DNA from: Parasponia andersonii
Lineage: Eukaryota; Streptophyta; Magnoliopsida; Rosales; Cannabaceae
Assembly: GCA_002914805.1 (NCBI GenBank)
Contig: JXTB01000244.1
Location: 294,723 to 358,722 of the forward strand
Length of the DNA stretch: 64,000 nt
Reading direction: 5' to 3'
Part shown: positions 36,645-47,990 of the stretch, one piece after another
Position numbering within the stretch: position 1 is the stretch's first letter
How the letters are laid out: each line of letters starts with the position of its first letter
Notes under the pieces: generated by a model
What the model was told of the DNA's origin: nothing
The model's database searches: none
Seen by the model: only the letters and a program-made list of their open reading frames with translations
Program-made: the position numbers and the translations under genes

Positions 36645-39600
36645 TTATCTGCAACTCTTCATCAGATGAGATGAGGATGGACCTGAAGTTCCTTCAGAAC
36701 TGGAATTCCCAGCAAAATTCTTGTTCTCCATTTCCTTCACGGGTGTTTCTGTCCCACATCCACCAAAATCAAGAACACGTCGATCCATCTGCGATTTTTC
36801 ATTTTTTTTTTCTTGGTTTAATTTTATCGAATAACAGATGATGTTTGACCATGAAAAGATAATTTGGAGGGTGAAAGCAGAAGGCTTCAAGAAGAATCAC
36901 ACTTACCAAGAGTACATTAGGGGAAGGGAAATTCTCCTTCTCATCATGAAGAAAATAATCGTCCTTTAAGAATAAATTTTGGTCATCAGAGGAGATTAAT
37001 GTCTTGGAAGACATTTCAGGATAATCTGGATCAGATGCTGGAACTTCCCCTGGATTCATTTGTCTCATCAACCCAAAGGCTTCATAGCTTCTCATCCCAG
37101 GAGACAAGAAGTATTCCAATTCCTGCACGAGAGTTTTTTTTTTTTTCAATAAAGTAGACTGAAAAGAAATTCATGCACTTATCAACAAATGCAGCAATTA
37201 GCATACTTCTTAAATCATACAATAACGAATGAGAACAATTTATTTCTATTTCCCATTTAAAACTACCTGGAGTGGGATGTCTGCATCAACTCCGGGTCCA
37301 TGGAGAAAAGAATGCAAGAGCTTCCATGCTGATGGAGATTCCAGATCCCTTTGTGTACCTGGAGTTTCACCAATCCTAACACAAAAGACAAACCAGCATA
37401 TATCAACTGCAAGAAGAAGAAATGTGTCTTGTGCTGTGCTGTATGAAGTAAATTGACATACATATACTCATTTGCAACTTACATATAAGTGCCTTGAATA
37501 TCAGCATCATTTCCAGCGGCTCTGGAAGCAGTTTCTTCAAGAGGCTTTGATGGAGTTGCAAATTCTACTGACATAACTGGAACTTTGCACCTTTCATCTT
37601 TGCCAATTACCGAGTCCAAGGAGCCACCTTGATCCGATCTGTCCCACCTTCTAGAGTATCGACTTCTGGGACTCAAAACTGCAGCAGCAAGTCTTCTATT
37701 TGCTTGATGTCCAAACCTAGGAGAGACAATAAGCTGGCCGTCCAAATTATGCTCAATAAGCACTCTGGCACTTTGCTGCTGCATTTACCATTCAAAACGA
37801 AAATGTAGCAAATAAAGATCATTATAAGGAAATAAAAAAATAACCTCACAAACAACAACACCAACAGTATCCTAGTGTTCTAATTGCATTTCAGTATCAA
37901 TTCTCAAGCTTATCTACCTTGAAATTAGTGTCACTGTTATCTATCTTCAACTCCTGTTCAAGCTTGTCTGAAGAATTACTGGTGCTTTCATCTTTCTCCG
38001 AAATTTTGCTGTCTAATTTATCGACCCTCTTTGTCCCCTCTTCAAAAGCATAGTCCACACCGGTTACATCTAGCATAGAATCATCAATGGAAGATATCGA
38101 CATTCTGCAAGCACCATTATCATCGAAGAGAGATTCTAGGGAAGAAAACGCACAAGAGAAGCTAGATGACCTAATATTTGATTCCCTATCGAGATTTGTT
38201 TCTCCCCTCCTTTCTTTAACTGGTGACAGAATTTCATGCAGCCGCCTTTTAATCATAGTTGTAGAAGAATTGATGCTCTTAGAAGCATGCTTTAACACAG
38301 CTCGTGGAGTACTGTCCCAAGTTGGTGAATCTACTAATAAGCAGTGAGGTGAGGAAAGACTGGCTGAAGGTATCATGAGTTGTCGAATCCCAAAAGGACT
38401 ATAGTTATGCTGCAAATCACCAGCAGATTCCATAAGATCATAGTTGAAGAAAGGAATATCTAATCTCGGAAAACGTGGTGGCTCATAAGACCGAGTTTGC
38501 AAATCCTGCTCTTCTTTTTGCATAGTGGCGTCATCATCAATTGAGGGAATAGTTTGCAAAGAATCTGCTTTTGAATGTGTTTTGTTCTCATGCGCAGAGA
38601 CAAAAGTCCCTGTAGAATCAGAATTTCTTTTGCTAAATATATCCACAGCAACCAGTTTTGGAGCATTCTTTGCATCGTCCAGCTTCGGATAACTGTCTGT
38701 TTTATCTGCTTCACCGGTTGGAGAGTCAACACAAATAAAGTTGTCTCTTAAACTTGGATTGACCTCTAATTCCAAAGTCTGTTGGGAGATATACTTTCCA
38801 TGAACAAATGACTCCAGTGGTGAAGTCCTTGCAGTTAAAGAGCTCTCAATATCACAATGACAAAGTGATGAATTCCCAACACCATCTAAGCCAAGACTAT
38901 TTGATCTTTCCTCAGCATTTTCTTGAGGAAAGCATCCAGGCCCCCTTGACTCTGAGAATGTAGATTCGGAACAATCATTCTTTGATATCAATAGACGCTC
39001 CAATTTAACCGAATCAACAAGCAAATTTTCCACTGTATCAATACTGAATCCCACAGTGCTCTGTAGCAGAGTAGATCCTGTACGGTTTTCATTTGAAGTT
39101 ATGTTGAGTCCTGATGTTCCAAGCTGTAGTGATGATTCCTCTGGTGCACCCAAACAAGACATGGCTAAGTCATGGGAACCAAAATGGCTATTATTAATTC
39201 CTGGAGTGGCATTTCCAAATTGCTCCAAATCATGCCCCATGCTGCAACCGGATTCCTCAGTCTTAAATTTCTCCTCTGCACTTGAAGCTGCATTCTCTGT
39301 TATGGGCTCAAATTGAGCGCAATTGACACCATTTGAGCCTTGGCTACATTCTGAAGAGTCCTCTTCTGCAACCCCACTTACATTGTTCGGTTGAATCCCC
39401 AAAGAAGATGCTGAATTCAGATTCCCTACTTGAGGCAGATAAGTTTCTAACTGATCAAGTAAACCTGATGCCAGGTAAGTTTCTAACTTCTTCTTCACGG
39501 AGCTGTTCCAGTGATTTTTAATTGCATTGTCTGTCCTGATGCGAAAAAAAAAAAGGGACAGCAATGTTTCAGAAGTCAAAGAATATTTGACAAACCTAGC

Positions 39601-39945
39601 TCATAACTTTCAAACTAAATTATAACCTGCTAAAGGTTACTGGAGAAGCATTCACTGGAAAACTTAGCCACACAAAACAAACCCACCTTCCAGGCAAAAA
39701 CTTTGTTAACTCAGCCCACTTGTTCCCATAGATTTGATGAGCACGAATTAGAGCCAGCTCCTCTTCTTGTGTCCATGGCTCCTTGTTTATGGCAGGATTA
39801 AGATGATTGTGCCACCTGTAGGAATGGATTATCCATCAAAGAAAGCAAAATTGTAGTCTAGCTCATCCTATTATGGTAAAAAATAAAACAGAGAATCATA
39901 AGAAAAACGAGATGAAGATGCTGCTGAAATTGTGTGTGTGCATGC

Positions 39946-39995
<50 letters not shown>

Positions 39996-41248
39996 CACTA
40001 TGTTACTACCTTTCTCGACATTGCTTTCCAATACGTCCAGGTAATGCTTCTGCAATCATTGACCACTTCTTTGCTCCATATTCATTCACTAACTCGACTA
40101 TTACTTCATCCTCCTGCGTATAAAGAAAACCAATGAATTTGTTGAGATCAGCTCACAGACCAAAAAAAGAGCTACAACATCTTGGGCATGCTTTAGAGGC
40201 AACAAACATGCATATATTAACCTGCCTGTTAGCTACGTAAAATGAATGTATATATATAATTATATATATATATATATATATATTTGTAGCTGTTTAATGC
40301 TTAAGAAACAATTTTACCTCTTTTGACCATGGACCTTTAATGAGTTCAGGATTTAAAACCTTCTGCCACCTGTGTAGGCACTGAACATCTGTTCGGTCTT
40401 TAAAACATTCCGCTGCATATTACACTAAGTTATTTCTACAGGTAGCATGAGCAGTGGATTGACAAAGTGAGTTGATAAGCAGAACCTTTTTGAAAAGGCA
40501 GTCATATGGTTAAAATAAAATTACAAAAAAATACAAACATAACACACAAAAGAACAATATGGAAACAGAAGAGGTCACCGGCATCTGGCATTGATCCAGG
40601 ACGGGTAAGGACAAAGTGCTTTCATGAAATTACCTATCTTTTTCCAGTTTTTCCCTTTATAATGTTCAACTGCCCTTCGCAATAACTCGTCCTGTTTAAG
40701 AAAGTAATTAATTATGAAAAAAATGCAGTAGAAGCACGAAAAGGAAAAGTTGAAAACAGAAGGACATAAAATAACTATGTTTCATCCGACATGGGAAGAG
40801 CACTGGATATATAAGTTGAACTTTGTATAAGTAGATATATTCCAGTGGTCAATTCAACCCCATTTCCATGTACTTCATAACCATGCCATCAGGTAACAGA
40901 GGACAAAACATAAAACTAACATTAGTATGTATGACACAAAATATATAAACCTAGATGGTTGTATTATCGTATAAACAATTACCTCCTCAGCCGTCCATTT
41001 TCCTGTTGTCGATCGTCTTGTGGGACCACTGGTCCTCCTACAAAAGAGCCACATATTACTAACCAAAGCAACTAAAACAAGATTTCAAAGCAAATAAAGA
41101 ACTAAACCCACCAATGATCAAAAAGTATAACGAGATAATTCAGCCAAAAAGAGAAGAAGAAGTATTTTTACCCTCGTGAAGGCTTTAACTTCTGTAGGGC
41201 GTTGCTGACTCCATCAATCTTGACACTAGTTCTCCTCAACCTTGTCAT
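36645..41248 (-). CDS. MYB3R: Three-repeat MYB transcription factor, activator-type MYB3R
   Basis: MYB3R proteins bind MSA elements (AACGG core) and switch on G2/M genes such as B-type cyclins and KNOLLE. Eleven exons on the minus strand are read: 41248-41172, 41037-40983, 40691-40634, 40412-40318, 40113-40010, 39815-39687, 39535-37918, 37778-37483, 37375-37267, 37122-36907 and 36788-36645, giving 966 residues. R1 is about 36-84 (GKWTAEEDELLRRAVEHY), R2 85-136 (GPWSKEEDEVIVELVNEYG) and R3 137-190 (PWTQEEELALIRAHQIYG), with the regular Trp spacing. The long tail has SPFGIRQLMIPSASLSSPH and ILSPVKERRG motifs and several Ser/Thr-Pro sites. The last part has FGLMRQMNPGEVP. The length near 1000 places it with MYB3R1/MYB3R4-type proteins, not the short repressor type. 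Confidence 0.93.
39930..39993. repeat. (GT)n-(GA)n microsatellite in MYB3R intron 5
   Basis: A GT tract with one CA interruption is followed by a pure GA tract, ending 17 bases from the exon at 40010. On the transcribed strand it reads as a CT tract followed by CA, just downstream of the donor site. Confidence 0.9.
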
Positions 41249-42320
41249 TGTTCCTTGACAAACGATTCAAGCTGATTTCCAAGGTTAACACCTGATGCCA
41301 ATTCACTCCACAACGACTCCCCAAGACCATCATAACACAACCCAATCCCAGAGCTTCCGAAATTAGCTATAGACTCTCCGAATGAGTGAATACCCAGAAC
41401 AAATTAGGTCCTAAAAAATTAAACTGTCACCAAAATTGATTTTAAAACATCCATGAAAAAGGTTCGAAGTGAAACTGAAAGAAAAATTAAAAAAAAAAAA
41501 AAAACAATCGTAAGACACACAATGATCCCAAATCATCTAGCCACGCAATCCGATCACCAAAGATTCCAACAAAAATAATATAAAAATAGAAATTCACTAC
41601 AAATTGAAGTAGTACCCATTAACAGAAGCTTCGCAATTATGGAAGAAGTACACCCCATTAACCGAAACTTCACCCAGATTGAAGGAGTACCCATTAAACG
41701 AAACTTCACAAAAATGGTGCAGAACCCGAAATATCGAAAACGAGTTCCATTAAAATTCAGAGAAAATGGAGTAAATAACGACTCACCAGAACAAGGCCAG
41801 CAGAGAAAAGCAACCCAGACCCAATTCGTGAAAGTTACAGGGTTTTCCAATTATTTGAGAATTACACGAATCTTTTTGGTGCAGAAGAGAGAGAAACAGT
41901 GGAGGAAGAAATTTGAAAAAACGAAAGAGACGACTAAAACGGTATAATGGAGGCAAACAGGAATGTCGATGTTAAATGTCGAGCACGTTTGCTATATATC
42001 AACGGTGGAGATTCGTTGGCGTATGGACTAAGTCCATAAGATTGTCCGCTTATAAATTTTAAATTTTAACGGTAGTCTTACCGGCTTTAGTAGGTAACGT
42101 ACTTGTGCACATATTTTCTCCACTTTCTTTTCCCTACTCTCTGTACATGAGTTTGTGCAGTTTGTATTTCAATTTTATTTTTTGGGAGCATCTATAGTGG
42201 GGCTGCTAAAATATAGCCCCAGGTGAGGCCATCTAATTTCAGTTGTTCGATTTAAAATGCATAGTTTAAATAGTTTATAATAAATTGCCTAATATAAACA
42301 GTGCAATACACAATTTATTC

Positions 42321-42361
<41 letters not shown>

Positions 42362-42814
42362 TCTCTAAACCAAGAGAAACACTACCTCTTCCAAGACCAA
42401 GCCATTCGAACAGCTCTAATAGCAATATCCAATTTTTTGTTCTGCGACTATAAAAATAAAAATTGCTATAATTCGAATGAATACTTGAGACCCACGTGTG
42501 TCTGGTTCTCCTTTTCCTCTATTAACGAAAAAGAAAGAGCTTTGATTCAACTTAGACAAACACCTAGTTGGGCTTTTCTTGTAAAAAGAAAAGAGATGAA
42601 GAAAGTTATCACATAGTTAAGTGTCATTGCCAAGTTGTTCTTGTGATTCCTTTTCCAACGACCCTAAGGCCCAACCTATGTGGGACTTTCATAGCCAGGC
42701 ATATTATCAATATTAATATATAGAAAAAAAAAGCCCATATTTCCTTTTCTACGCTTGTCACTCTCTAGTGTAATTTTTTTTTTTTTTTTTCTGGTAATTT
42801 GTATTATGTGGGAT
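41249..42814. other. MYB3R leader and promoter, then spacer
   Basis: The region upstream of the MYB3R start holds the leader and promoter, with three AACGG cores listed separately. Beyond about 42100 the sequence is AT-rich, with a CT tract at about 42331-42355. No gene is seen. Confidence 0.5.
41938..42072 (+). promoter_or_regulatory. Three AACGG (MSA-core) sites upstream of MYB3R
   Basis: AACGG occurs at 41938-41942, 42001-42005 (in atcaacggtgg) and 42068-42072 (in tttaacggtag), all in one orientation, about 690-820 bases upstream of the MYB3R start. AACGG is the core of the mitosis-specific activator element that MYB3R proteins bind. The flanks match the full consensus only partly, so function is inferred. 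Confidence 0.4.
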
Positions 42815-43185
42815 TGGACCTTGGTGACAGTTTGTTGATGTTAGGCGCCTTGAGCTCGTGCCTTCGAGAACGAGCCAAGAGCTCAAGGTTCGAATTATTG
42901 ACGATCATGCGCCGAAAGTGCTAAGACCTTAAGCACTGAAATGACTAAGAAATTGCCACATAACCTCCCCAATCCTCCGGAAATATATTGAACATAGGGC
43001 TTCCCATTGAGTTTTAGGGACTCGAGGTAGCCGAAGTGGCTCCGGAGTCGATCAGGAGTGGTGGTGTAGTAAAGTGCGATCGCGATGTGTTTGGGCATGG
43101 GCGCATCGAGCTTGTACCAACGGCGACAGATGAGGGAGACGACATCCTGATCCTTCGGGCCGTGGATGTACGGCATCACGCATCA
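42815..43185 (-). pseudogene. COI1-like (jasmonate receptor F-box) gene fragment
   Basis: Read on the minus strand, 43179 leftward gives MPYIHGPKDQDVVSLICRRW, YTTTPDRLRSHFGYLESLKL and NGKP. This matches the F-box and first LRR of COI1, the F-box subunit of the SCF complex that perceives jasmonoyl-isoleucine with JAZ proteins. A frame change follows: MFNIFPEDWGGYV is read in another frame, then an in-frame stop and a deletion. RRMIVNNSNLELLARSRRHE is then read in a further frame. Only about 130 of some 590 residues are represented, all from the N-terminal quarter, and the start codon region is missing. It is a dead fragment of a duplicated host gene, with a T-rich tract at its left end. Confidence 0.85.
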
Positions 43186-45044
43186 CTCTGCCTTAGATCT
43201 AAGCTTTAAAGTTAAATTATGTGTGAATAAGAGTACCATAAGTAAATTGCACTTGTGGGTTTTTATCCCTTGATTTTAATCACACAGTCAATATTGGGCA
43301 ACTCTATTATTGACACGCCCTTTATTTTATTTTATTTTTTGATTAATATCCCTACTCGTCCCTAAGTTATGGAAAAGATTCACTTTTGTTTTAAACTTTA
43401 AACTTTATCATTTTGGCCATTAAATTAGGAGATAAGTTTCATTTTAATATTTTTTTTGTTATATATTTCAGTTTATTCTTAACATAAAAGAAGCAGAGAA
43501 ATTTAGGTAGATAAACAATAGTTTAAATGTGATTAAGTAGATATCCACCTTTTAAATTTTATAACTAAATATCTAAGTATATATACTTTTACACTTGATA
43601 GATATATTTATCTATCAATTTTAATTACTGTACTGAAATATACTAGGTATATAATTTTTTATATTTGCTATATAAAATTTTACACTTGTCCATATATAAA
43701 TATATAAATATATATATATATATTAGATATTTTATTATAATATTTGATAAATGAATATTTACTTAAATTAGGCCCAAAATTTGGTCATATTTCTAAAATA
43801 CCCAAAGCAGTATATGAGACCTTAATTTAGAAAATAAGTCTCATTTTAATATTTTTGCTATATATTTCAATTTATTCTTAACATAAAGACTATATGAGAT
43901 AGATGTGCACTTCTGTTGTAATTATTTCATATACAGAAACATAATTAGCATTATAAAAAGATTAGAATATTAATTAAATCATAATTAGTTGCACATTTAA
44001 CAGTGATGCATTTCAAAAGTTTGAAATATGATATTTTGTTGAAATCAATAATAAAGAAAGACAAAAGCATTTTATGTTACTCTTTTTGTTAAGAATCAAA
44101 TATAATGTATCGTAAAAATATTTTAATAGTTTAAGGACTAGTACGATGAATTTTAATTTTTACAAATTAAATGGAAACTTTGTTCATAGTTCAGAGATCA
44201 ACAAAATTATTTATCTTTTTTTTAAAAAAAATCAATTTTAGCAAATAAATTCATCATTACATTGGTAAGATTTCAGACAATTTTATTAAATTCATTATTA
44301 TAAAGTTAACTATCTACAATAAAAGCGTACAACAAGTAACACCCAAAAAATGAGTGAATAAAATGTAATCATCTTAAAATATAAAGTACAAATCAGTATG
44401 TTTGCCAACAAAAAAAAAAAAAAAAACATCGCAAAATCAATCTATGATTTAACCAATTTAATTTAGAAACAAGCAATAAACTAAAAGACAAAAACTCACT
44501 AGAAACACTCTCATAAAGAAACATGATAGGCAGAGGAGCAACAAACCAAATTAACTTTATTTTTTTATTTTTTTGTTTCCTCAAATGTTTTGAGAAGAAA
44601 ATCTTTTTGGAAGAATTTAATGCTTGAATTGGATCGATTCTTGAATAAAACTAGTATGTTCTTTTATTTAATTCAATGATGATTCGGTGAAGAAATAAAG
44701 TGTAATATTTTATAGTAGAACTATTTATATTTGAATATATGTTTATAAACAAAAATGAACTCTTTCTTTCTCATATCTCCCTTCTTCATAAGCCCGTGCT
44801 TTTATAAGAAATTCAAGGTTTTTTTTTTTTTTTCCTTTTTTTCGCTGGACAAGAAATTCAAGGTTGAGTGCAGCTGATTCTTGTTGGCATACTTAATTCC
44901 AAGCTTTTCTTTAGCAAGATATAAAAAAGACCTGGACCACTTATTACACTATTATTTATATCCAACAATTTTGCTTTTCTCCCTAATGATTTACCATTTT
45001 ATTAATGATTTATCTTTTTTTTTTTGGGGTAGGGGGGAGGGTTG
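43186..45044. other. AT-rich spacer
   Basis: No gene is seen. It contains a pair of 62-64 base direct repeats, listed separately, and several A/T homopolymer tracts (for example near 44410 and 44820). Confidence 0.6.
43425..43888. repeat. Pair of ~63-base direct repeats about 400 bases apart
   Basis: 43425-43488 (ttaggagataagtttcattt to cttaacataaa) recurs with few differences at 43827-43888. The 338 bases between are AT-rich and non-coding. They could be the ends of a small inserted element or a segmental duplication. Confidence 0.75.
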
Positions 45045-45605
45045 GTGTTGGGTAGGGTGGGCAATTCGTATTATCGTGTCGTGTTCGGGTCGATACAATT
45101 ACAACAAGACACGATAACACTTAATCCGGACACGACACAATTAATAAACATGTCAAAAATTTAAATCCGAATACGACACGATTAATACACGTATAAACTG
45201 TTTAATAAACATGTTATGTATCATATTATGACCCTTGACATGATTATTCAAAATTGACACGATTATTCTAATTTAACATGATTATGCACTACTTAATTTA
45301 ATTCTACTCCTATAAATATGCTTAGAATTAATCAAAATCACGTTTAATATATTAAAATATTAATAAATATGTCGTATTAGTATCGTATTGACACGATACG
45401 AAAACGATACGTTTAATTAAATGGGTTACACGAGTCATTTTTGGGTTAAACGAGTTGACCCGAAACCTACTCGTTTATTATACATGTTACACATGTCAAC
45501 CCGAAATTGATATGAAAATTAAATGGATCACCCAAATCTGTTTATTTCGTGTCGTTTTCGAATCGTATCGTCGTGTCGTGTAAAAAATTGACAGTCATAG
45601 TGTTG
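45045..45605. repeat. TCGTG-rich MITE-like repeat
   Basis: The block starts gggtagggtgggcaattcgt and is full of variants of cgtgtcgtgttcgggtcgat and its complement. It ends near cgtcgtgtcgtgtaaaaaat followed by tgacagtc. Such gggtgggcaatt...cgtgtcgtgttcg repeats are widespread non-coding elements in plant genomes. The ends look like degenerate inverted repeats (aattgcccaccc against aattgacagtca). No protein is encoded. Confidence 0.55.
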
Positions 45606-46638
45606 AGGGGGTGGTTGTCATGGACAAGGGGATTTTTGATAGCTGAAAGAGGTAGTTCGCCAGGCATGAAAAGAAAATGTTATTAACTTTGATTATGTAT
45701 ATTAAGAAGTAGTATTTGACAACTTAGACTCAGAAAGGGCGATTCTTTTCAAAAAAAAAAAAAAAAAAGAAGAAAAAAAAAGTTTTTGGTTTTTTTTGGT
45801 TACTATTATTGTGTAGTTGAATTAAAATCGCTTGTATAAATTTTTTTTAATTTATTTTTGCCTCCTAATTATGTAACTTGTATCTTTATTTGATAAACAT
45901 ATAAAAGAAGTTGAATAATCTTAAATGTTATTACCTTTAATTTCTATCTACAAAATTGATAAAAAGAGTATTTTGTGAACTAAAAATAACGTCCAAAAGG
46001 AATTTTTAAAATCTTTTCATACGATAGGAAGCGAATGAGAATGTATATAAGTCGAGAGGACAATAGGACAATAAGAAAAAAAAAATAATTAAAACAAAAA
46101 AATTTTAAACTACATCGTTTAATAGCATTTCGCCGATCCTTTCTTCGCACAAAAATGAAACAAAATTAAAAAAAAAATAAAAAAAAAAATTGTACAGTTA
46201 TGAAATGAAAGACGAAAATAAAAAATTTTCCATTTTCCTTTCCGTCAATAAGAAAATTGACAGACATTATAAGACTAACAATTACATGGAGAATGCGTAT
46301 AGACGTTATAGTAATGTATAATAGATATATAGTAAATAGGCATTGTCAGCAATATTACTGGCCTGATTCAAATCTGCAATAGTGCACACATTATTGTCAT
46401 TTAGTATGGATATTTTCTAACCTTTATATCCCCTTGAATTCCCCATTCGAATTTCAAAAAAGAAAAATCCGCTTAAAAGCTTTTATAGCCCATCAAAATA
46501 CCAAACGTTTCAAATTGACCTTAAATGCAACAAGGGTTCATAGTTGTAATGTTACACACTCACATGACATTGTTATCGCATTCACATATATTACTTTGCA
46601 CTCACCTAGAGATATTAACTGGGCACCCCGGCACGTAT
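45606..46638. other. AT-rich spacer
   Basis: No gene or clear repeat is seen; poly(A) tracts lie near 45750 and 46080. Confidence 0.6.
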
Positions 46639-47990
46639 AGGTGCAGCACATTTGTGCTTTGTGTTGTGTCAAAATATAGTTAGTAATCAATGTTATGTTG
46701 GCTCAAGATGATTATTAATCATATTGTGTTGTATTTGGCTGGTTACGTACATGTGCTATTATCGTGTTTGTGTTGTTGTGTTCGTGTCTGATTCTGGGCG
46801 TAATCGTATAATTATTATGTTTGTCTATTTTTATATTTAATTGTTTTCATTTTCAATATTATGCTATTAGTGTATTTAATTGTATTTATTTTCGTTATTA
46901 TACTGTTTTTTCATACATAATCATACTTGTTTCTAATATTTGTACTATTTATATGTCTAATCGTGTTCATTTCCGATATTATGTTATTTTTGTACTAATT
47001 GCATTTAATTTAGATATTATATTATTTCTATGCCTAATCATGCTTATTTTTTATTATGTTATTTTTGTGTCTAACCTTATTTATTTTTTATATCATATAT
47101 AATTTTAAGCCTAATTATTTCCATTTTCAAATTCTTATTATGTTATTTTTGTGTCTAACCTTATTTATTTTTTATATCATATATAATTTTAAGCCTAATT
47201 ATTTCCATTTTCAAATTCTTATTGTTCTTGTTCCATAATCATACTTATTATTGATTTTTTTTCTTTTCAAATTTAGTTGTTTTAATACTATTAGACATAT
47301 TTTTTTAAGTAATTATGAATTATTAGTTATTATCCAATAGAAAGAAATTATTTGAAAATTGAGATAACATCTATATAAAAACAAATCTCAATTGAAATAT
47401 TATAGTGTACATGAGAATGATAATTAATTTAAATTTCTATAATTAAAGTAATTTTAATTAAATTTATACGTATTCAAATTATATCAGAATGTATAATTCA
47501 AAAGTTATGATTGACACCTACCTAAATTTTATTTTTCTAAATTATATTTTTTTCTTAATCTTATGAGGATTTTCTTTTGGACGTGAGTTTTCCCTTATGT
47601 TCTTAATATCTTTAAACACTTTGGCCCAAACTTACTAAATTTTGGAACTTTTTGCTTTAAAAAATTAGAAATTGACGTAATATTTATAATAGATATTATT
47701 TTTACCTAGAAAATAATTTTATTTTTATTTTTTCTAATTTTTTTTACATTTGTTGTATCAAAATTATGTCAAAAAAATTAAAATAAATTTAATTTAATTA
47801 TATTTTTTTGTAAATTAATTATTTTTCTTAATCGTGCCTATCGTGCCAATTATTTGTGTTTGTCTTGTCACGTGTCGTGCTAACCAGGGCACAATCATTA
47901 ATCATATCATGTCGTGCTGAGTATAATTACTAATCGTGTGTCTATTTATACTTTTGTCATATTTATTTATACTCTTGTTGTCCTTGTGTT
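46639..47990. repeat. Second TCGTG-type repeat with an internal degenerate minisatellite
   Basis: The flanks (46640-46810 and 47820-47990) carry cgtgtttgtgttgttgtgtt and gtcacgtgtcgtgct phrases like those at 45.05-45.6 kb. Between about 46815 and 47250 a phrase of roughly 40-45 bases (tctaatcgtgttcatttycgatattatgttatttttgtg and decayed forms, with y for c or t) recurs several times. At 47056-47223 an 84-base unit is duplicated in tandem almost perfectly (47056-47139 and 47140-47223). No coding function is likely. Confidence 0.6.

Noticed and set aside
38087-39521. Antisense frames within MYB3R exon 7
   Set aside because: They are shadows of the MYB3R coding strand with no recognisable product.
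47056-47238. Small membrane-like protein of about 60 residues
   Set aside because: It is two copies of an 84-base tandem repeat whose length is a multiple of three, so the open frame is incidental.
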